DNA from: UBA6059 sp040219045
Lineage (GTDB): Bacteria > Bacteroidota > Bacteroidia > Cytophagales > Cyclobacteriaceae
Assembly (NCBI GenBank): GCA_965229505.1
Contig: OZ245881.1
Coordinates: 2,914,001 to 2,978,000, forward strand
Direction: 5' to 3'
Length of the DNA: 64,000 bases
Shown here: positions 8,327 to 16,454 of the stretch, piece after piece
How positions within the stretch are numbered: position 1 is the stretch's first letter
Layout of the letters: every line of letters begins with the position of its first letter
Translations under genes and position numbers: made by a program
Notes under the pieces: generated by a model
Databases searched by the model: none
Told to the model about the DNA's origin: nothing
The model's input: only the letters and a program-made list of their open reading frames with translations

Positions 8327-8923
8327 ATGAAAGGCTTAGAAAGATTTGAACCTGGGACTTACTATCATATCGTAAATCATGCAGTGGGCGATAAAAACCT
8401 TTTTCGTACCAATGAAAACTATCGCTATTTCCTCCAGAAATACGCCCAGCATATGCCCACGGTGTGTAGTACCCTTTGTTACTGCCTCATGCCCAATCAT
8501 GTGCACTTTTTGGTCCGAACACATGAAGAGGCAGTGCTTATTGACCATCCAAAGTATAAAGACGATTTTCACAAGTTGATCATGCAGCCGCTTAGCAACC
8601 TGCTCAACGCCTATGCCAAAGCCTACAATATAAAGTATCATCGGAAAGGGGCGCTATGGATAGACTACACAAAGCGGTTTTCCGTCAAGTCCGAAAACTA
8701 CCTTACGACCGTCATCAATTATATACACCAAAACCCTGTAAAGCACGGCTTCACACAGCACCTGGAAGATTGGCCGCATAGTTCGTTTCATTCAATTATA
8801 TCTAAAAAACCCACCCTACTCACCAGGAAAGAAGTCATTGATTGGTTTGGCGGAGTAGATGCCTACGTTGATTTCCATACACAACATACGGCTATGTTAT
8901 TGGAGGACTGGGAATATGACTAA
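8327..8923 (+). CDS. RAYT-A: REP-associated tyrosine transposase (Y1/HUH, IS200-like)
   Basis: A 198-residue member of the Y1_Tnp superfamily. The HUH-type motif is MPNHVHFLV at about residues 63-71. The stretch NYIHQNPVKHGF near residue 137, followed by WPHSSFHS, is characteristic of TnpA-REP (RAYT) proteins. The conserved tyrosine would be among the Tyr residues around 115-136. RAYTs are single-copy domesticated relatives of IS200/IS605 transposases that cut single-stranded REP hairpins. The gene is framed by copies of one palindrome (8286-8326 and 8922-8953). It is unlike RAYT-B and RAYT-C in sequence. Confidence 0.9.
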   Translation: MKGLERFEPGTYYHIVNHAVGDKNLFRTNENYRYFLQKYAQHMPTVCSTLCYCLMPNHVHFLVRTHEEAVLIDHPKYKDDFHKLIMQPLSNLLNAYAKAYNIKYHRKGALWIDYTKRFSVKSENYLTTVINYIHQNPVKHGFTQHLEDWPHSSFHSIISKKPTLLTRKEVIDWFGGVDAYVDFHTQHTAMLLEDWEYD

Positions 8924-8953
8924 ACCTATAATGTTTTAAAATCTTGCAGGTTT
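8922..8953. repeat. REP-A copy overlapping the stop of RAYT-A
   Basis: An imperfect 32-bp palindrome starting with AAACCTATAATGTTTT and ending in TTGCAGGTTT. It starts inside the TAA stop codon of RAYT-A and nearly repeats the element in front of the gene, so the gene is bracketed by direct copies of its presumed substrate hairpin. Confidence 0.75.
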
Positions 8954-8960
8954 GATGTTG

Positions 8961-9947
8961 TCAACCCCAAACTCTCTTAATAAACTCCGTTGCATTCTGA
9001 TGGCTCAGCTTAGAAGCTGTGTCTGTAGAAAACCTACGCTCCACCTCTTCCATAATAGCCGGATAACCAGCAGCACTCTCATGTCCACTGTGGTAGAAAG
9101 GAACCCGCGTCTGATCGGGATGCTCACCTGTAAAAAAGAAATCTGCTCCCATGCAGATGGCATTTTCACCACCCAGCTCCAGACCGTGCTGGATATGATC
9201 GTATATAGCTTCCGGACGATCATCATTGAGGAAGGCCCTTAGGAAGTTGACACCAATGATGCCGCCGCGCTTGATAATTTCTTTGGCTACATCATCAGGA
9301 AGGTTTCGCAGGTGGTCAAAGACAGGCCGGTAGTTGGAGTGACTGGCGAGGATCCGTATATCGAGGCTATGCTTATCGATATGCTCAAGTATTCCCCGAG
9401 CCAGCGCATCGCTGGTGTGTGAAAAGTCGATGCAAATCTTCCTGCCGTTAATATAGTCGAGCAGTGCTTTTCCATCCTCCTTGAGACCTACTTCGCTATA
9501 ATTACCACCACCAAATCGATTCTCGGAATGATGCGTCATACTGATGTAGAGTACCCTCTCGGTATTCGTGATGATCTGTTCTAGCTTTTTGAACCCATCG
9601 TCTAATGGCTCGTCCTCTTCACAAAAGCCCGAGCCGCTTTCTATCGCGGCGACCAAGCCGATTTTGGTCAGGTGGGGTACATCGTCGATATGGGTAGGAG
9701 TGATTAGTTCGACCTGCTGTTCATACTTTGAGAACAGCTCTTTGAAGATGCGACTCTGGTTGAGTCCCATCCCAGCGCTACCCTTCTTTGTAGCCGTATA
9801 TATCGCCAACACCTGAAGCTTGACATTGCCTTCTTCCAAGGCTGGAAAAGAGCAACCCAGCGCATCTTTCCGCTGTGGATCTGGGTTGGGAGCACTATTG
9901 AGATAGGAGAGCAAGTCACAGTGCATGTCAATGATCGGGTAGGGCAT
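8961..9947 (-). CDS. Membrane dipeptidase-like metallopeptidase (M19)
   Basis: A 328-residue protein of the M19 (renal dipeptidase) family, predicted to hydrolyse dipeptides with a binuclear zinc site. The first metal motif H9-C-D11 is at the extreme N-terminus (IIDMHCDLLSY). Further family landmarks are AAIESGSGF near residue 113, ICIDFSHTSD near residue 172, LASHSNYRPVFDHLRNLPDD near residue 200 and MGADFFFTG near residue 268. No signal peptide is seen, so it is probably cytoplasmic. It is convergent with RAYT-A and divergent from the zinc peptidase at 10100. Length is normal for the bacterial family. Confidence 0.9.
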   Translation of the reverse strand: MPYPIIDMHCDLLSYLNSAPNPDPQRKDALGCSFPALEEGNVKLQVLAIYTATKKGSAGMGLNQSRIFKELFSKYEQQVELITPTHIDDVPHLTKIGLVAAIESGSGFCEEDEPLDDGFKKLEQIITNTERVLYISMTHHSENRFGGGNYSEVGLKEDGKALLDYINGRKICIDFSHTSDALARGILEHIDKHSLDIRILASHSNYRPVFDHLRNLPDDVAKEIIKRGGIIGVNFLRAFLNDDRPEAIYDHIQHGLELGGENAICMGADFFFTGEHPDQTRVPFYHSGHESAAGYPAIMEEVERRFSTDTASKLSHQNATEFIKRVWG

Positions 9948-10099
9948 ATCGGGTTTCTTTATGATTATGTATGGTGAACTTCAAATCTATGCAATAGCCA
10001 GACGATTCTGGTAAGTAGATGAGATGGCGGTAGCTCACGCTGGATAAAAAATGTCCATCTTTATCGACAACCCTATATCGTGATTCTCGTGTAGCAGCT

Positions 10100-11146
10100 A
10101 TGAAGATTTTTGAATGTGGTCACTGTCAGCATCCGTTGTATTTTGAGAACAACAGTTGCGAAAACTGCGGTCATCTTTCGGGCTACCGGGACACAGATCG
10201 CAAGATGTTGACCTTCGATCCACAGGGTACATCGCTCGTCTCTGATCGCGAGCAAATCGAATATCGATACTGCAAAAATAAGCAGCACGACGTTTGCAAC
10301 TGGCTGATAGAGAAAGACGATCCGCATGAGTACTGCCGAGCTTGTCAGCTCAACCGGACAGTGCCTAACCTCTCTCAATCAAAGAACTTTGAGGGCTGGA
10401 GAAACCTTGAGATCGCCAAGCATCGGCTGATTTATCAACTTCAGAAGATTGGTTTGAGTCTCCCCAGCAAGATGATGCAAGAGGATGGACTCTGCTTTGA
10501 CTTTGTGGCCAGGCAAGGCAATCCCAACCTGATGACAGGGCACGCTAGCGGTGTGATCACTATTCTGCTAAGGGAGGCCGACTCGGTACTCAGAGAGCAA
10601 GCCAGGCGGCAACTCTTGGAGCCGTATCGCACATTGATCGGGCATCTGCGCCATGAAGTAGGTCATTATTTTTGGGAGCGGCTGGTGATGATTGATCCTA
10701 AGGTGCAGGCTTCATTTCGTGAGATATTTGGTGATGATAGCGTCAGCTATACCGATGCTTTGCAGCGGTACTATCAGGAGGGAGCACCAGCGGATTGGCA
10801 GGCGGGCTTCATTAGCAAATATGCTACGTCGCATCCCTGGGAGGACTGGGCGGAGACTTGGGCCCATTATCTACACATCATGGACATGGTGGAGACGGCT
10901 CATTTTTTTAAGCTCAAGGTAGACCCTAAGGAGATGTCTGCTGATATGCAAACGAAGGTGTCATTTGACCCCTATACAGTGAAGAATTTTGACAGGATCA
11001 TCCAGAAATGTGTGCCCTTGTCATTTGCCGTCAATAGTATCAACCGGGCGATGGGGATACCTGATGTTTACCCTTTCGTGATCTCTCCGGCGGTGGTGCG
11101 TAAGATGAAATTCATTCATCGACTACTGCTTCCTCTCCGAAGATGA
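10100..11146 (+). CDS. Putative zinc-binding metallopeptidase with N-terminal zinc ribbon (DUF2248-like)
   Basis: A 348-residue cytoplasmic protein. The N-terminus carries a zinc ribbon (C6-x2-C9 and C20-x2-C23). More Cys and His residues lie between 58 and 82 (YCKN, HDVC, CRAC), possibly a second metal knuckle. A metallopeptidase core begins near residue 95, with HEVGH at 185-189 (HExxH zinc motif) and WEDWAETWAHYLHIMD near residue 250 providing a third ligand. This layout fits the zinc_ribbon_6/putative peptidase family. The substrate is unknown. It converges with glutaminase, leaving only 5 bases between the stops. Confidence 0.85.
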   Translation: MKIFECGHCQHPLYFENNSCENCGHLSGYRDTDRKMLTFDPQGTSLVSDREQIEYRYCKNKQHDVCNWLIEKDDPHEYCRACQLNRTVPNLSQSKNFEGWRNLEIAKHRLIYQLQKIGLSLPSKMMQEDGLCFDFVARQGNPNLMTGHASGVITILLREADSVLREQARRQLLEPYRTLIGHLRHEVGHYFWERLVMIDPKVQASFREIFGDDSVSYTDALQRYYQEGAPADWQAGFISKYATSHPWEDWAETWAHYLHIMDMVETAHFFKLKVDPKEMSADMQTKVSFDPYTVKNFDRIIQKCVPLSFAVNSINRAMGIPDVYPFVISPAVVRKMKFIHRLLLPLRR

Positions 11147-11151
11147 CTGGA

Positions 11152-12072
11152 CTAGAAAATGGACAACTCGGAGTGCGTGGTGACTTCTTCGAGAAATCTC
11201 ATTCCCTTATATGAGTTGCCATGTTCATTGAGGCTTGGGCTCCAGACGGTTATGGTATAGTTGTCAGGGTAGAGTGCTACTATGCCACCACCCACGCCAC
11301 TTTTCCCCGGTAGGCCGACCTTGAAGGCAAACTCACCGGACTCATCGTAAAACCCACAGGTGAGCATCAAAGCATTGATCCGCTTGGACTGACTTTTGGT
11401 GATAATTTGCTTGCCATCGGATCGCTTCTTTCCGGCATTGGCCAAAAAGCTGAAGGTCTGAGAAAGCTCCTGGCAGTTCATTTCCAGAGAGCACATGTCG
11501 AAGTAAAAGTCGAGCACCTCTTCTGGTTCGTTTTGGATGTTGCCGAATGACTTTAGGAAATTACAAAGCGCAGCATTGCGGTAGCCATTGGACTTTTCCG
11601 AATCGGCGATCTTATCAGAATAATTGAGGGCGGGTAGGTCGCTCAGGTCTCTCACAAACTCAAGAAACTCCTGACGCGCACTGCCGAGCTCGGAAATGAG
11701 TATGTCACAAATGACGATAGCCCCTGAATTGACGAAGGGATTGCGCGGGATACCCTGGTGCGTCTCCAGCAATATGAGGGAGTCAAACTTAGTACCCGAC
11801 GGCTCTACATCGATGCGCTCCCAGATACGCTCACCCATCAGCTTATAAGCGAGCGCCAGCGACAGCACCTTAGCGATACTCTGGATAGAGAACTTCTCGA
11901 GATTGTTGCCCACCCCACAGTCCTCACCCTCGAGAGGAGTCATATGCACCCCAAACATATTGGGATCTACATTGGCCAACTCCGGGATATAGGTCGCCAG
12001 CTTACCCTCTTCCTTGATGGCATGGGTAAGGTTGTACGCCTTCTCAATAATGTCCTTATAGTTGGCAGTCAT
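11152..12072 (-). CDS. glsA: Glutaminase A
   Basis: A 306-residue glutaminase that converts glutamine to glutamate and ammonia in the cytoplasm. The serine-based active site of the beta-lactamase-like fold is at S65-I-A-K68 (context FSIQSIAKVLSLAL). Other family marks are YIPELANVDPNMFG near residue 28, NPFVNSGAIV near residue 130, and KSGVGGGIVALYPD near the C-terminus. Length matches the E. coli enzymes. No signal peptide is seen. Neighbouring genes include peptidases and, 14 kb away, histidine-degradation genes, so it may form part of an amino-acid catabolic repertoire, but no operon is visible. Confidence 0.95.
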   Translation of the reverse strand: MTANYKDIIEKAYNLTHAIKEEGKLATYIPELANVDPNMFGVHMTPLEGEDCGVGNNLEKFSIQSIAKVLSLALAYKLMGERIWERIDVEPSGTKFDSLILLETHQGIPRNPFVNSGAIVICDILISELGSARQEFLEFVRDLSDLPALNYSDKIADSEKSNGYRNAALCNFLKSFGNIQNEPEEVLDFYFDMCSLEMNCQELSQTFSFLANAGKKRSDGKQIITKSQSKRINALMLTCGFYDESGEFAFKVGLPGKSGVGGGIVALYPDNYTITVWSPSLNEHGNSYKGMRFLEEVTTHSELSIF

Positions 12073-12151
12073 AGTGTGATGGGTTTCTGTTCAGCGCTGC
12101 GAATGTAGTGGTTTTGCCAAGCACTGTCAATTCCTATGGCTATGCTTCAGC

Positions 12152-12622
12152 CTACCTAGTGACTGTCGTTGGCTGATGCCCTATCGGGAAATTGCAGGAG
12201 TTGGCAATAAAGCACATCAGGTTAGCTTCCGCATGCAGTGCCTCGGCTTTCTGTACATGTTCCTCATTTGCGATAGTGACGTGCGGATGCAAGGTCACTT
12301 CGATGAACTTGCCACTGCCATTGGCAGTCTCTTCCATGACACCCTCAGCTTGATCCACATAGCCTGTTACCACAATTTTGTTCACAGCGCAGAGGTGCAA
12401 GTACCAGAGCATGTGACAGGCAGAGATAGAGGAAAGGAACAAATCCTCTGGGTTGTACCGGGACTTATCCCCGAGGAAGGAAGGGTCGGAGGAGGCCAGG
12501 ATCTTGTCATATTTTCCCTTACCAGAAATTGCGTGACTTCTGCTGTACGACTTATAATTGAGGGTGCCCTCGCCTTCATTTCCCGTCCATTCGACTTTGA
12601 TTTGATATTGGTGCTGTTTCAT
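12152..12622 (-). CDS. OsmC family peroxiredoxin-like protein
   Basis: The frame opens at 12661, but I place the start at the ATG at 12622 because the residues from there (MKQHQYQIKVEWTGNEGEGT) match the usual OsmC N-terminus. The domain shows SDPSFLGDKSRYNPEDLFLSSISACHMLWYLHLC, with the first peroxidatic Cys in SACHM, and a second Cys in EANLMCFIANSCNFPI, as in OsmC/Ohr proteins that reduce organic hydroperoxides. It ends with HPTVTI-like strands rearranged as HPHVTI. A REP-B palindrome lies just upstream at 12669-12716. Confidence 0.9.
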   Translation of the reverse strand: MKQHQYQIKVEWTGNEGEGTLNYKSYSRSHAISGKGKYDKILASSDPSFLGDKSRYNPEDLFLSSISACHMLWYLHLCAVNKIVVTGYVDQAEGVMEETANGSGKFIEVTLHPHVTIANEEHVQKAEALHAEANLMCFIANSCNFPIGHQPTTVTR

Positions 12623-12668
12623 AGGTGATGGTAAATGTATTGGAGAAATGCATTTCTCCAATACTCCA

Positions 12669-12716
12669 CCACTAGTCTTAGCATCTAATGCTTGGTCTCA
12701 GGACGCTAAGACCAGT
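12669..12716. repeat. REP-B palindromic repeat, copy 1
   Basis: The sequence starts CCACTAGTCTTAGC and ends GACGCTAAGACCAGT. It shares the core CCACTAGTCTTAGCG and CTAAGACCAG with copies at 13257-13284 and 13904-13959 that flank RAYT-B. Confidence 0.7.
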
Positions 12717-12756
12717 TTGCGGACTATATCACAGGGTTTGATATTAAATCAGCTAC

Positions 12757-13158
12757 TTAGGTTTCAGCATCGGTAATCATGGAGGTACCAGCAGGAGAAA
12801 ACAGAAAGTCTGTTAGAGAATCAACATCATAGAGCATCTGATGCGAAGTGCCGTCTTTGTCGCAAAAGGGAGTTATCAGTTTCACCATTTTTTGATAAGA
12901 CTCGAGTGTCAGCGTGCAGGTGAAATGATGATCGTCTTGGGTGACCATGCCCAAATCTTCCGTTCCTAGTTCTAGAACTACTACGCAATTATCCGCTTGG
13001 ATGTAAGCGAGCTGATTCAGATCCAATGGTTGCTGTTTGGCAAGGAGAGTGACGGATATTGCATCCTTGAATTGCAGCGCCTCGGACTTGCCGAAATCAT
13101 ATAATCGAACCACACAGTCTCCGAAATTATTGATGTCAGGAATATAGTCGAGTCTCAT
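12757..13158 (-). CDS. Hypothetical cytoplasmic protein
   Basis: A 133-residue acidic protein with no signal peptide or membrane segment. It begins MRLDYIPDINNFGDCVVRLYDFGKS and has alternating hydrophobic residues suggesting a beta-rich fold (AISVTLLAKQ, NCVVVLELGTED, HFTCTLTLES). I do not recognise a family. It sits alone between two REP-B elements (12669 and 13257), a setting typical of recently mobilised or mobile-adjacent genes, but its base composition is not strongly different from its neighbours. A clean frame and start suggest that it is real. Confidence 0.6.
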   Translation of the reverse strand: MRLDYIPDINNFGDCVVRLYDFGKSEALQFKDAISVTLLAKQQPLDLNQLAYIQADNCVVVLELGTEDLGMVTQDDHHFTCTLTLESYQKMVKLITPFCDKDGTSHQMLYDVDSLTDFLFSPAGTSMITDAET

Positions 13159-13256
13159 AGACGGTAAGATAGGTCAAGTAGTCAATTGGGATAGGCGTAC
13201 GATACGAAATTTGTGGCTAGAGATGATGTATAGGGCGAGGGGATGCTAGGAATTCT

Positions 13257-13284
13257 CCACTAGTCTTAGCGTCTCGCTAAGACC
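13257..13284. repeat. REP-B palindrome downstream of RAYT-B
   Basis: GTCTTAGCG (13263-13271) and CGCTAAGAC (13275-13283) are perfect 9-bp arms around the loop TCT. The conserved leader CCACTAGT precedes the hairpin. It is 24 bases behind the stop of RAYT-B. Confidence 0.85.
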
Positions 13285-13307
13285 TTACGATATTAAGTCA
13301 CACTTCA

Positions 13308-13859
13308 TCAATCCAAAAAATAGATGTCAATCAATCCTTTTTTTCCTTCGTAATCTCGGGCGCTGCTATAAATCCAATCACCAGCGTTTTCAACAAAACC
13401 TGCCTCGACCGGATTATTGTGAATGTAATCAACGCGTTGTTGCAAAACCTCATTTGTATTTAGCTCTATCGGGTGGTTATGCTGTTGCCAAAACTGGAAG
13501 TCTTTGTTGTTCGATTTTTTTGAGCCTGCTCTTTGCATCATCCAGAGCAACCATTCTTTTCTGCTTTCATGAGGGCTGTGTTCGATATATTTTCTAATGT
13601 GCCTTGAAGTGTAACTTTTTAAGTCTCTGATAGTGTCTTCTAATTTCTTGCCCTCCTCGACTCTTAGTGCTAAATGAACGTGACTTGTCATTATGCACCA
13701 TGCTCCCACTTGCAGACCTTTCTCTTTTTGACAAAACTTTAGAGACTCTATAAAGATCGATTTGTATTCTTCTCTGATAAAAATGTCGAGCCAATACACT
13801 ACGCTGAAAGTCACAAAGTAGAATTGATTTTGATCCCGAATGGCGTATTTACGTCCCAT
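13308..13859 (-). CDS. RAYT-B: REP-associated tyrosine transposase
   Basis: A 183-residue Y1/HUH transposase. The metal-binding motif is IMTSHVHLALRV at about residues 58-69. The family segment VDYIHNNPVEAGFVENAGDWIYSSARDY occupies about 143-171. The N-terminus QFYFVTFSVVYWLDIF is typical of RAYTs. It belongs to a different lineage from RAYT-A (HVHFLV) and RAYT-C (HIHLIW). It is bracketed by REP-B palindromes at 13257-13284 and 13904-13959. Two decayed copies of its C-terminal coding end lie at about 20737-20822 and 22112-22165. Confidence 0.92.
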   Translation of the reverse strand: MGRKYAIRDQNQFYFVTFSVVYWLDIFIREEYKSIFIESLKFCQKEKGLQVGAWCIMTSHVHLALRVEEGKKLEDTIRDLKSYTSRHIRKYIEHSPHESRKEWLLWMMQRAGSKKSNNKDFQFWQQHNHPIELNTNEVLQQRVDYIHNNPVEAGFVENAGDWIYSSARDYEGKKGLIDIYFLD

Positions 13860-13903
13860 TCATTGAATATAGTAATTTTGAAGGACGTACTTCATTGGTC
13901 CTG

Positions 13904-13959
13904 CCACTAGTCCTGTGGTCTGAGACTTGCTTGGTCTCAGCGAGACGCTAAGACCAGTG
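13904..13959. repeat. REP-B palindromes upstream of RAYT-B
   Basis: CCACTAGTCCTGTGGTCTGA is followed by GGTCTCAGCGAGACGCTAAG and ACCAGTG. The half-sites GGTCTCAGCG and CGCTAAGACC can pair, with the GA step as part of the loop. The leader CCACTAGTC matches the other REP-B copies. Confidence 0.8.
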
Positions 13960-14022
13960 TGTGAGACGTCAGGGCCAATGTAACCAGCCAACCTATTCGC
14001 GCTAGCATCAACTAAACAAACC

Positions 14023-14850
14023 CTACTTCAAATCCCTCTTGGTCAACCTGTAGTAAATCGCTGTGATGTAGATGACCAGCCATCCGGTGCTACTTAGTAT
14101 CGCACTGATCGGAACATCATCCACGATCTCCTGGAAGATGTATTTTTTGAAAGGCACCTGTATCAGATTGTTCAGAGAAGAGATCGGGAAATAAGGGCCC
14201 AGGGTTTGAAACAGGGTGCCATCGAAATACGAATTGTATTGGAAGTTGAGCGTCAATATGGGCTCGAACATCAGGGCGTATAAAAACAGCGAGATGATGG
14301 CAAAACCGGACTTTTTGATCATCAGCGCTACCAGGAATGCCAGCGTGCAGAATACCACGATATCGTAGAAGTAAGCCACGATAAATTCCAGCTCGTCAAA
14401 CATATGAACCATGCCATTGGGGTGAGAGTAGATGGAGCCGTTGATGAGTCCTGCAGCGAAGACAAACGCCGAGCTGGCCAATGCTAAAAACAGGATGAGC
14501 GCCAGCTTGCTGATGATGAATTCCCGCTTGCTGATCCCATCAATGATATTCTGCCTGAGCATATTGTAGGTCAGGTCGTTGTTGACTGATATGATCACAA
14601 TGAACCCCAGGAGAACTTTCAGGAAGGAGGCGAGATAAGTAGTATTTTGCCAGATATCCGGGAAGTCATAGATGGGCAACATGGATGGATCGAGCCCTTC
14701 CACGTCTGCACCGACTTTTTTCAGCCATTCGAGTAAAAACATCCCCGAAGAAGTGGCCACTAATAGCGACAGCAGGTACATACCTATCAGAATCCAGAAA
14801 ACCCTGTAATTCCGGAGCTTTAGCCATTCAAGTTGAAATGCTCTAACCAT
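14023..14850 (-). CDS. ABC transporter permease subunit (ABC-2 type)
   Basis: A 275-residue polytopic membrane protein with about six hydrophobic segments (near residues 16-36, 75-95, 105-130, 150-175, 180-200, 248-268). The start MVRAFQLEWLKLRNYRVFWILIG is typical of ABC-2 permeases. It is translationally coupled to the ATPase gene (8-base overlap). It would form the membrane half of an exporter with the protein at 14843-15733. The transported substrate is not evident. The genes sit at the end of a row with DUF4252 proteins and an ECF sigma pair. Confidence 0.88.
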   Translation of the reverse strand: MVRAFQLEWLKLRNYRVFWILIGMYLLSLLVATSSGMFLLEWLKKVGADVEGLDPSMLPIYDFPDIWQNTTYLASFLKVLLGFIVIISVNNDLTYNMLRQNIIDGISKREFIISKLALILFLALASSAFVFAAGLINGSIYSHPNGMVHMFDELEFIVAYFYDIVVFCTLAFLVALMIKKSGFAIISLFLYALMFEPILTLNFQYNSYFDGTLFQTLGPYFPISSLNNLIQVPFKKYIFQEIVDDVPISAILSSTGWLVIYITAIYYRLTKRDLK

Positions 14851-15733
14851 GCTCTTTTAAGATTTTGAGAAATTCCTGTTCCAGTGAATTAGTTTGTGTG
14901 ACCAGCTTCTTGAGCACCACCCCTTTGTCGAATAGATAGCGGTTGACATCTGTAGCGGTCACATCCTTTGATAGCTCTATCTGTAGGCTACTGTTAACAG
15001 CTGTTACCCTGGTTGCACCTTTAAATTCTGCGATGGTGGCCGTCAGGGTTTCCATATCCTGGGCCGCTATTTCCACCGTATTGGTCTCATTGAGTATATC
15101 ATTGACCGGACCTTCATGAAGCTTATTGCCGTTCTTCAGCACACAAAAATCTGTGCAAACCTTCTGTACTTCATCGAGCAGATGACTAGCGAGGATGATG
15201 GTCTTGCCTTCTTTTGCAATATCGGTGATCAGTGACCTGATCTCAGCGATTCCCTGAGGATCCAACCCGTTAGTAGGCTCGTCGAGGATAAGCACAGGAG
15301 GATCAGCGAGTAGAGCCGCTGCTATTGACAGCCGCTGTTTCATACCCAGGCTGTAGTTCTTGAATTTGTCGTTTTGACGATCTGCCAGGTCCACCTGCCG
15401 TAGCACCTTCTCTATTCTGCCGGTAGGCGCTTCTTTGATATGTGCTACTATCCTCAGGTTCTGCACTGCGGAGAGATAGGGGAAGAAGCAGGGCGTTTCG
15501 AGGATGGCGCCTATTTGCTTGCGGCTTTCTACGTTGGGTTTCCCATCAAACCAGCTGTAGCTACCCGAGGTGGGGGCAACCACATCCAGCAGCATGCCGA
15601 GGGTAGTGGTCTTGCCACTTCCGTTGGGCCCGAGCAGGCCATAGACTGTGCCGCTCTTTATGGTCAGGTTGAGCTGATTGACGGCCTTGATTTTGCCGAA
15701 GTGCTTGGTGAGGTCCCGTGCTGCTAATATCAT
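14843..15733 (-). CDS. ABC transporter ATP-binding protein
   Basis: A 296-residue ATPase when started at the ATG at 15733, which gives the normal ATGA overlap with the upstream gene; a second ATG six bases further upstream is also possible. Walker A is GPNGSGKTTTLG (about residues 34-45), the signature motif is YSLGMKQRLSIAAALL, Walker B is PPVLILDEPTNGLDPQG, and the H-loop is ILASHLL. The C-terminal 80 residues resemble the accessory domain of ABC-2 type exporters for antibiotics or lantibiotics. It pairs with the permease at 14023-14850. Confidence 0.95.
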   Translation of the reverse strand: MILAARDLTKHFGKIKAVNQLNLTIKSGTVYGLLGPNGSGKTTTLGMLLDVVAPTSGSYSWFDGKPNVESRKQIGAILETPCFFPYLSAVQNLRIVAHIKEAPTGRIEKVLRQVDLADRQNDKFKNYSLGMKQRLSIAAALLADPPVLILDEPTNGLDPQGIAEIRSLITDIAKEGKTIILASHLLDEVQKVCTDFCVLKNGNKLHEGPVNDILNETNTVEIAAQDMETLTATIAEFKGATRVTAVNSSLQIELSKDVTATDVNRYLFDKGVVLKKLVTQTNSLEQEFLKILKEHG

Positions 15734-16227
15734 TCCCATTCATCCATAACTAAGACGTTAAACAGATCATTTTCCGATAGGGTATTGATAAGGGTGGGTA
15801 TCTTTTGCCAGGCGATATTCCCTATCAGAAAAAAGGCAAAAGTCTGATCATTTACCCCGAATACACCCACCATCTCATTGACGCGCTTTTCCTCCCCGAG
15901 GATCACCGCAAGGTTGCCGCTACCGTGCAGGTACATGTACTCTTCAAAGCCTTCTGCTCTGTACTCGCCGATCATGGGCATGAAACTGCGCTCGACCGCT
16001 GATACCGAGTCCAGTTCGTAAATCAGGAACTTCTCGAAGGAAGAAGCCAGTTCGTCAAAGGCTTCATTTTTGTTGATGTTGATCATGCGTAGCGTGCTCG
16101 GATATAGGCAATAGCTGCGGGTGTGATGCGCTTCGGCATAGTCCTTAAAAATGCCTTCCTGCGCCAATAGGGGCGGTGAAGCCCCCATCAGCATGAATAT
16201 TATAATAAGTGATTTGACCTTGGGCAT
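15730..16227 (-). CDS. DUF4252-like secreted protein
   Basis: A 165-residue protein with a signal peptide (about residues 1-22, ending LLAQ) and no other membrane segment. The pattern FEEYMYLHGSGNLAVILGEEKRVNEMVGVFGVNDQTFAFFLIGNI is similar to the C-terminal half of the clear DUF4252 protein at 16455-16979 (FEELMTV, then ELIMVSGGKKGFAVLSLYGEI), so the two are likely distant paralogues. DUF4252 proteins are periplasmic and usually sit beside ECF sigma/anti-sigma genes. Its stop overlaps the start of the ABC ATPase gene by 4 bases, so it is co-translated with the exporter. Confidence 0.75.
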   Translation of the reverse strand: MPKVKSLIIIFMLMGASPPLLAQEGIFKDYAEAHHTRSYCLYPSTLRMININKNEAFDELASSFEKFLIYELDSVSAVERSFMPMIGEYRAEGFEEYMYLHGSGNLAVILGEEKRVNEMVGVFGVNDQTFAFFLIGNIAWQKIPTLINTLSENDLFNVLVMDEWE

Positions 16228-16454
16228 TATATATCAGTTAGACTACTATTTAGCTTTACGGTTACAAAGACCTGAAACTCCAAAAAAACTGTCTTTTCGA
16301 CGCAGGAGCCCGCCTGCCTGAGGGCAGGAAATCTTCTTTAATTGAGGGTATTCACAACGCTTCTTAGAATTCCGCCTTTTGTAAGAAGATACCTCGGTTA
16401 CACCTCGATATGACAGCTTTTTTGAGTTTTAGGCATAGACCGTACTACTATTTC
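16228..16454. other. 227-base gap inside the DUF4252 gene row
   Basis: This stretch separates the two DUF4252 genes. Most of it is the 125-base repeat-like element at 16290-16414. It contains no supported coding frame. Promoter elements for the downstream genes could lie at the 16228 side, but none is clear. Confidence 0.5.
16290..16414. repeat. MITE-like dispersed palindromic element
   Basis: The left end reads TGTCTTTTCGACG and the right end, read on the other strand, TGTCATATCGAGG: inverted ends that match at 10 of 13 bases. Inside are AAATCTTCTT and, inverted, AAGAAGAT. An inner hairpin CCTGCC-TGAG-GGCAGG lies at 16312-16327. The TGTCATTTCGA-type ends resemble short dispersed repeats that are abundant in Bacteroidota (from general knowledge; not verified here). 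Confidence 0.55.
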
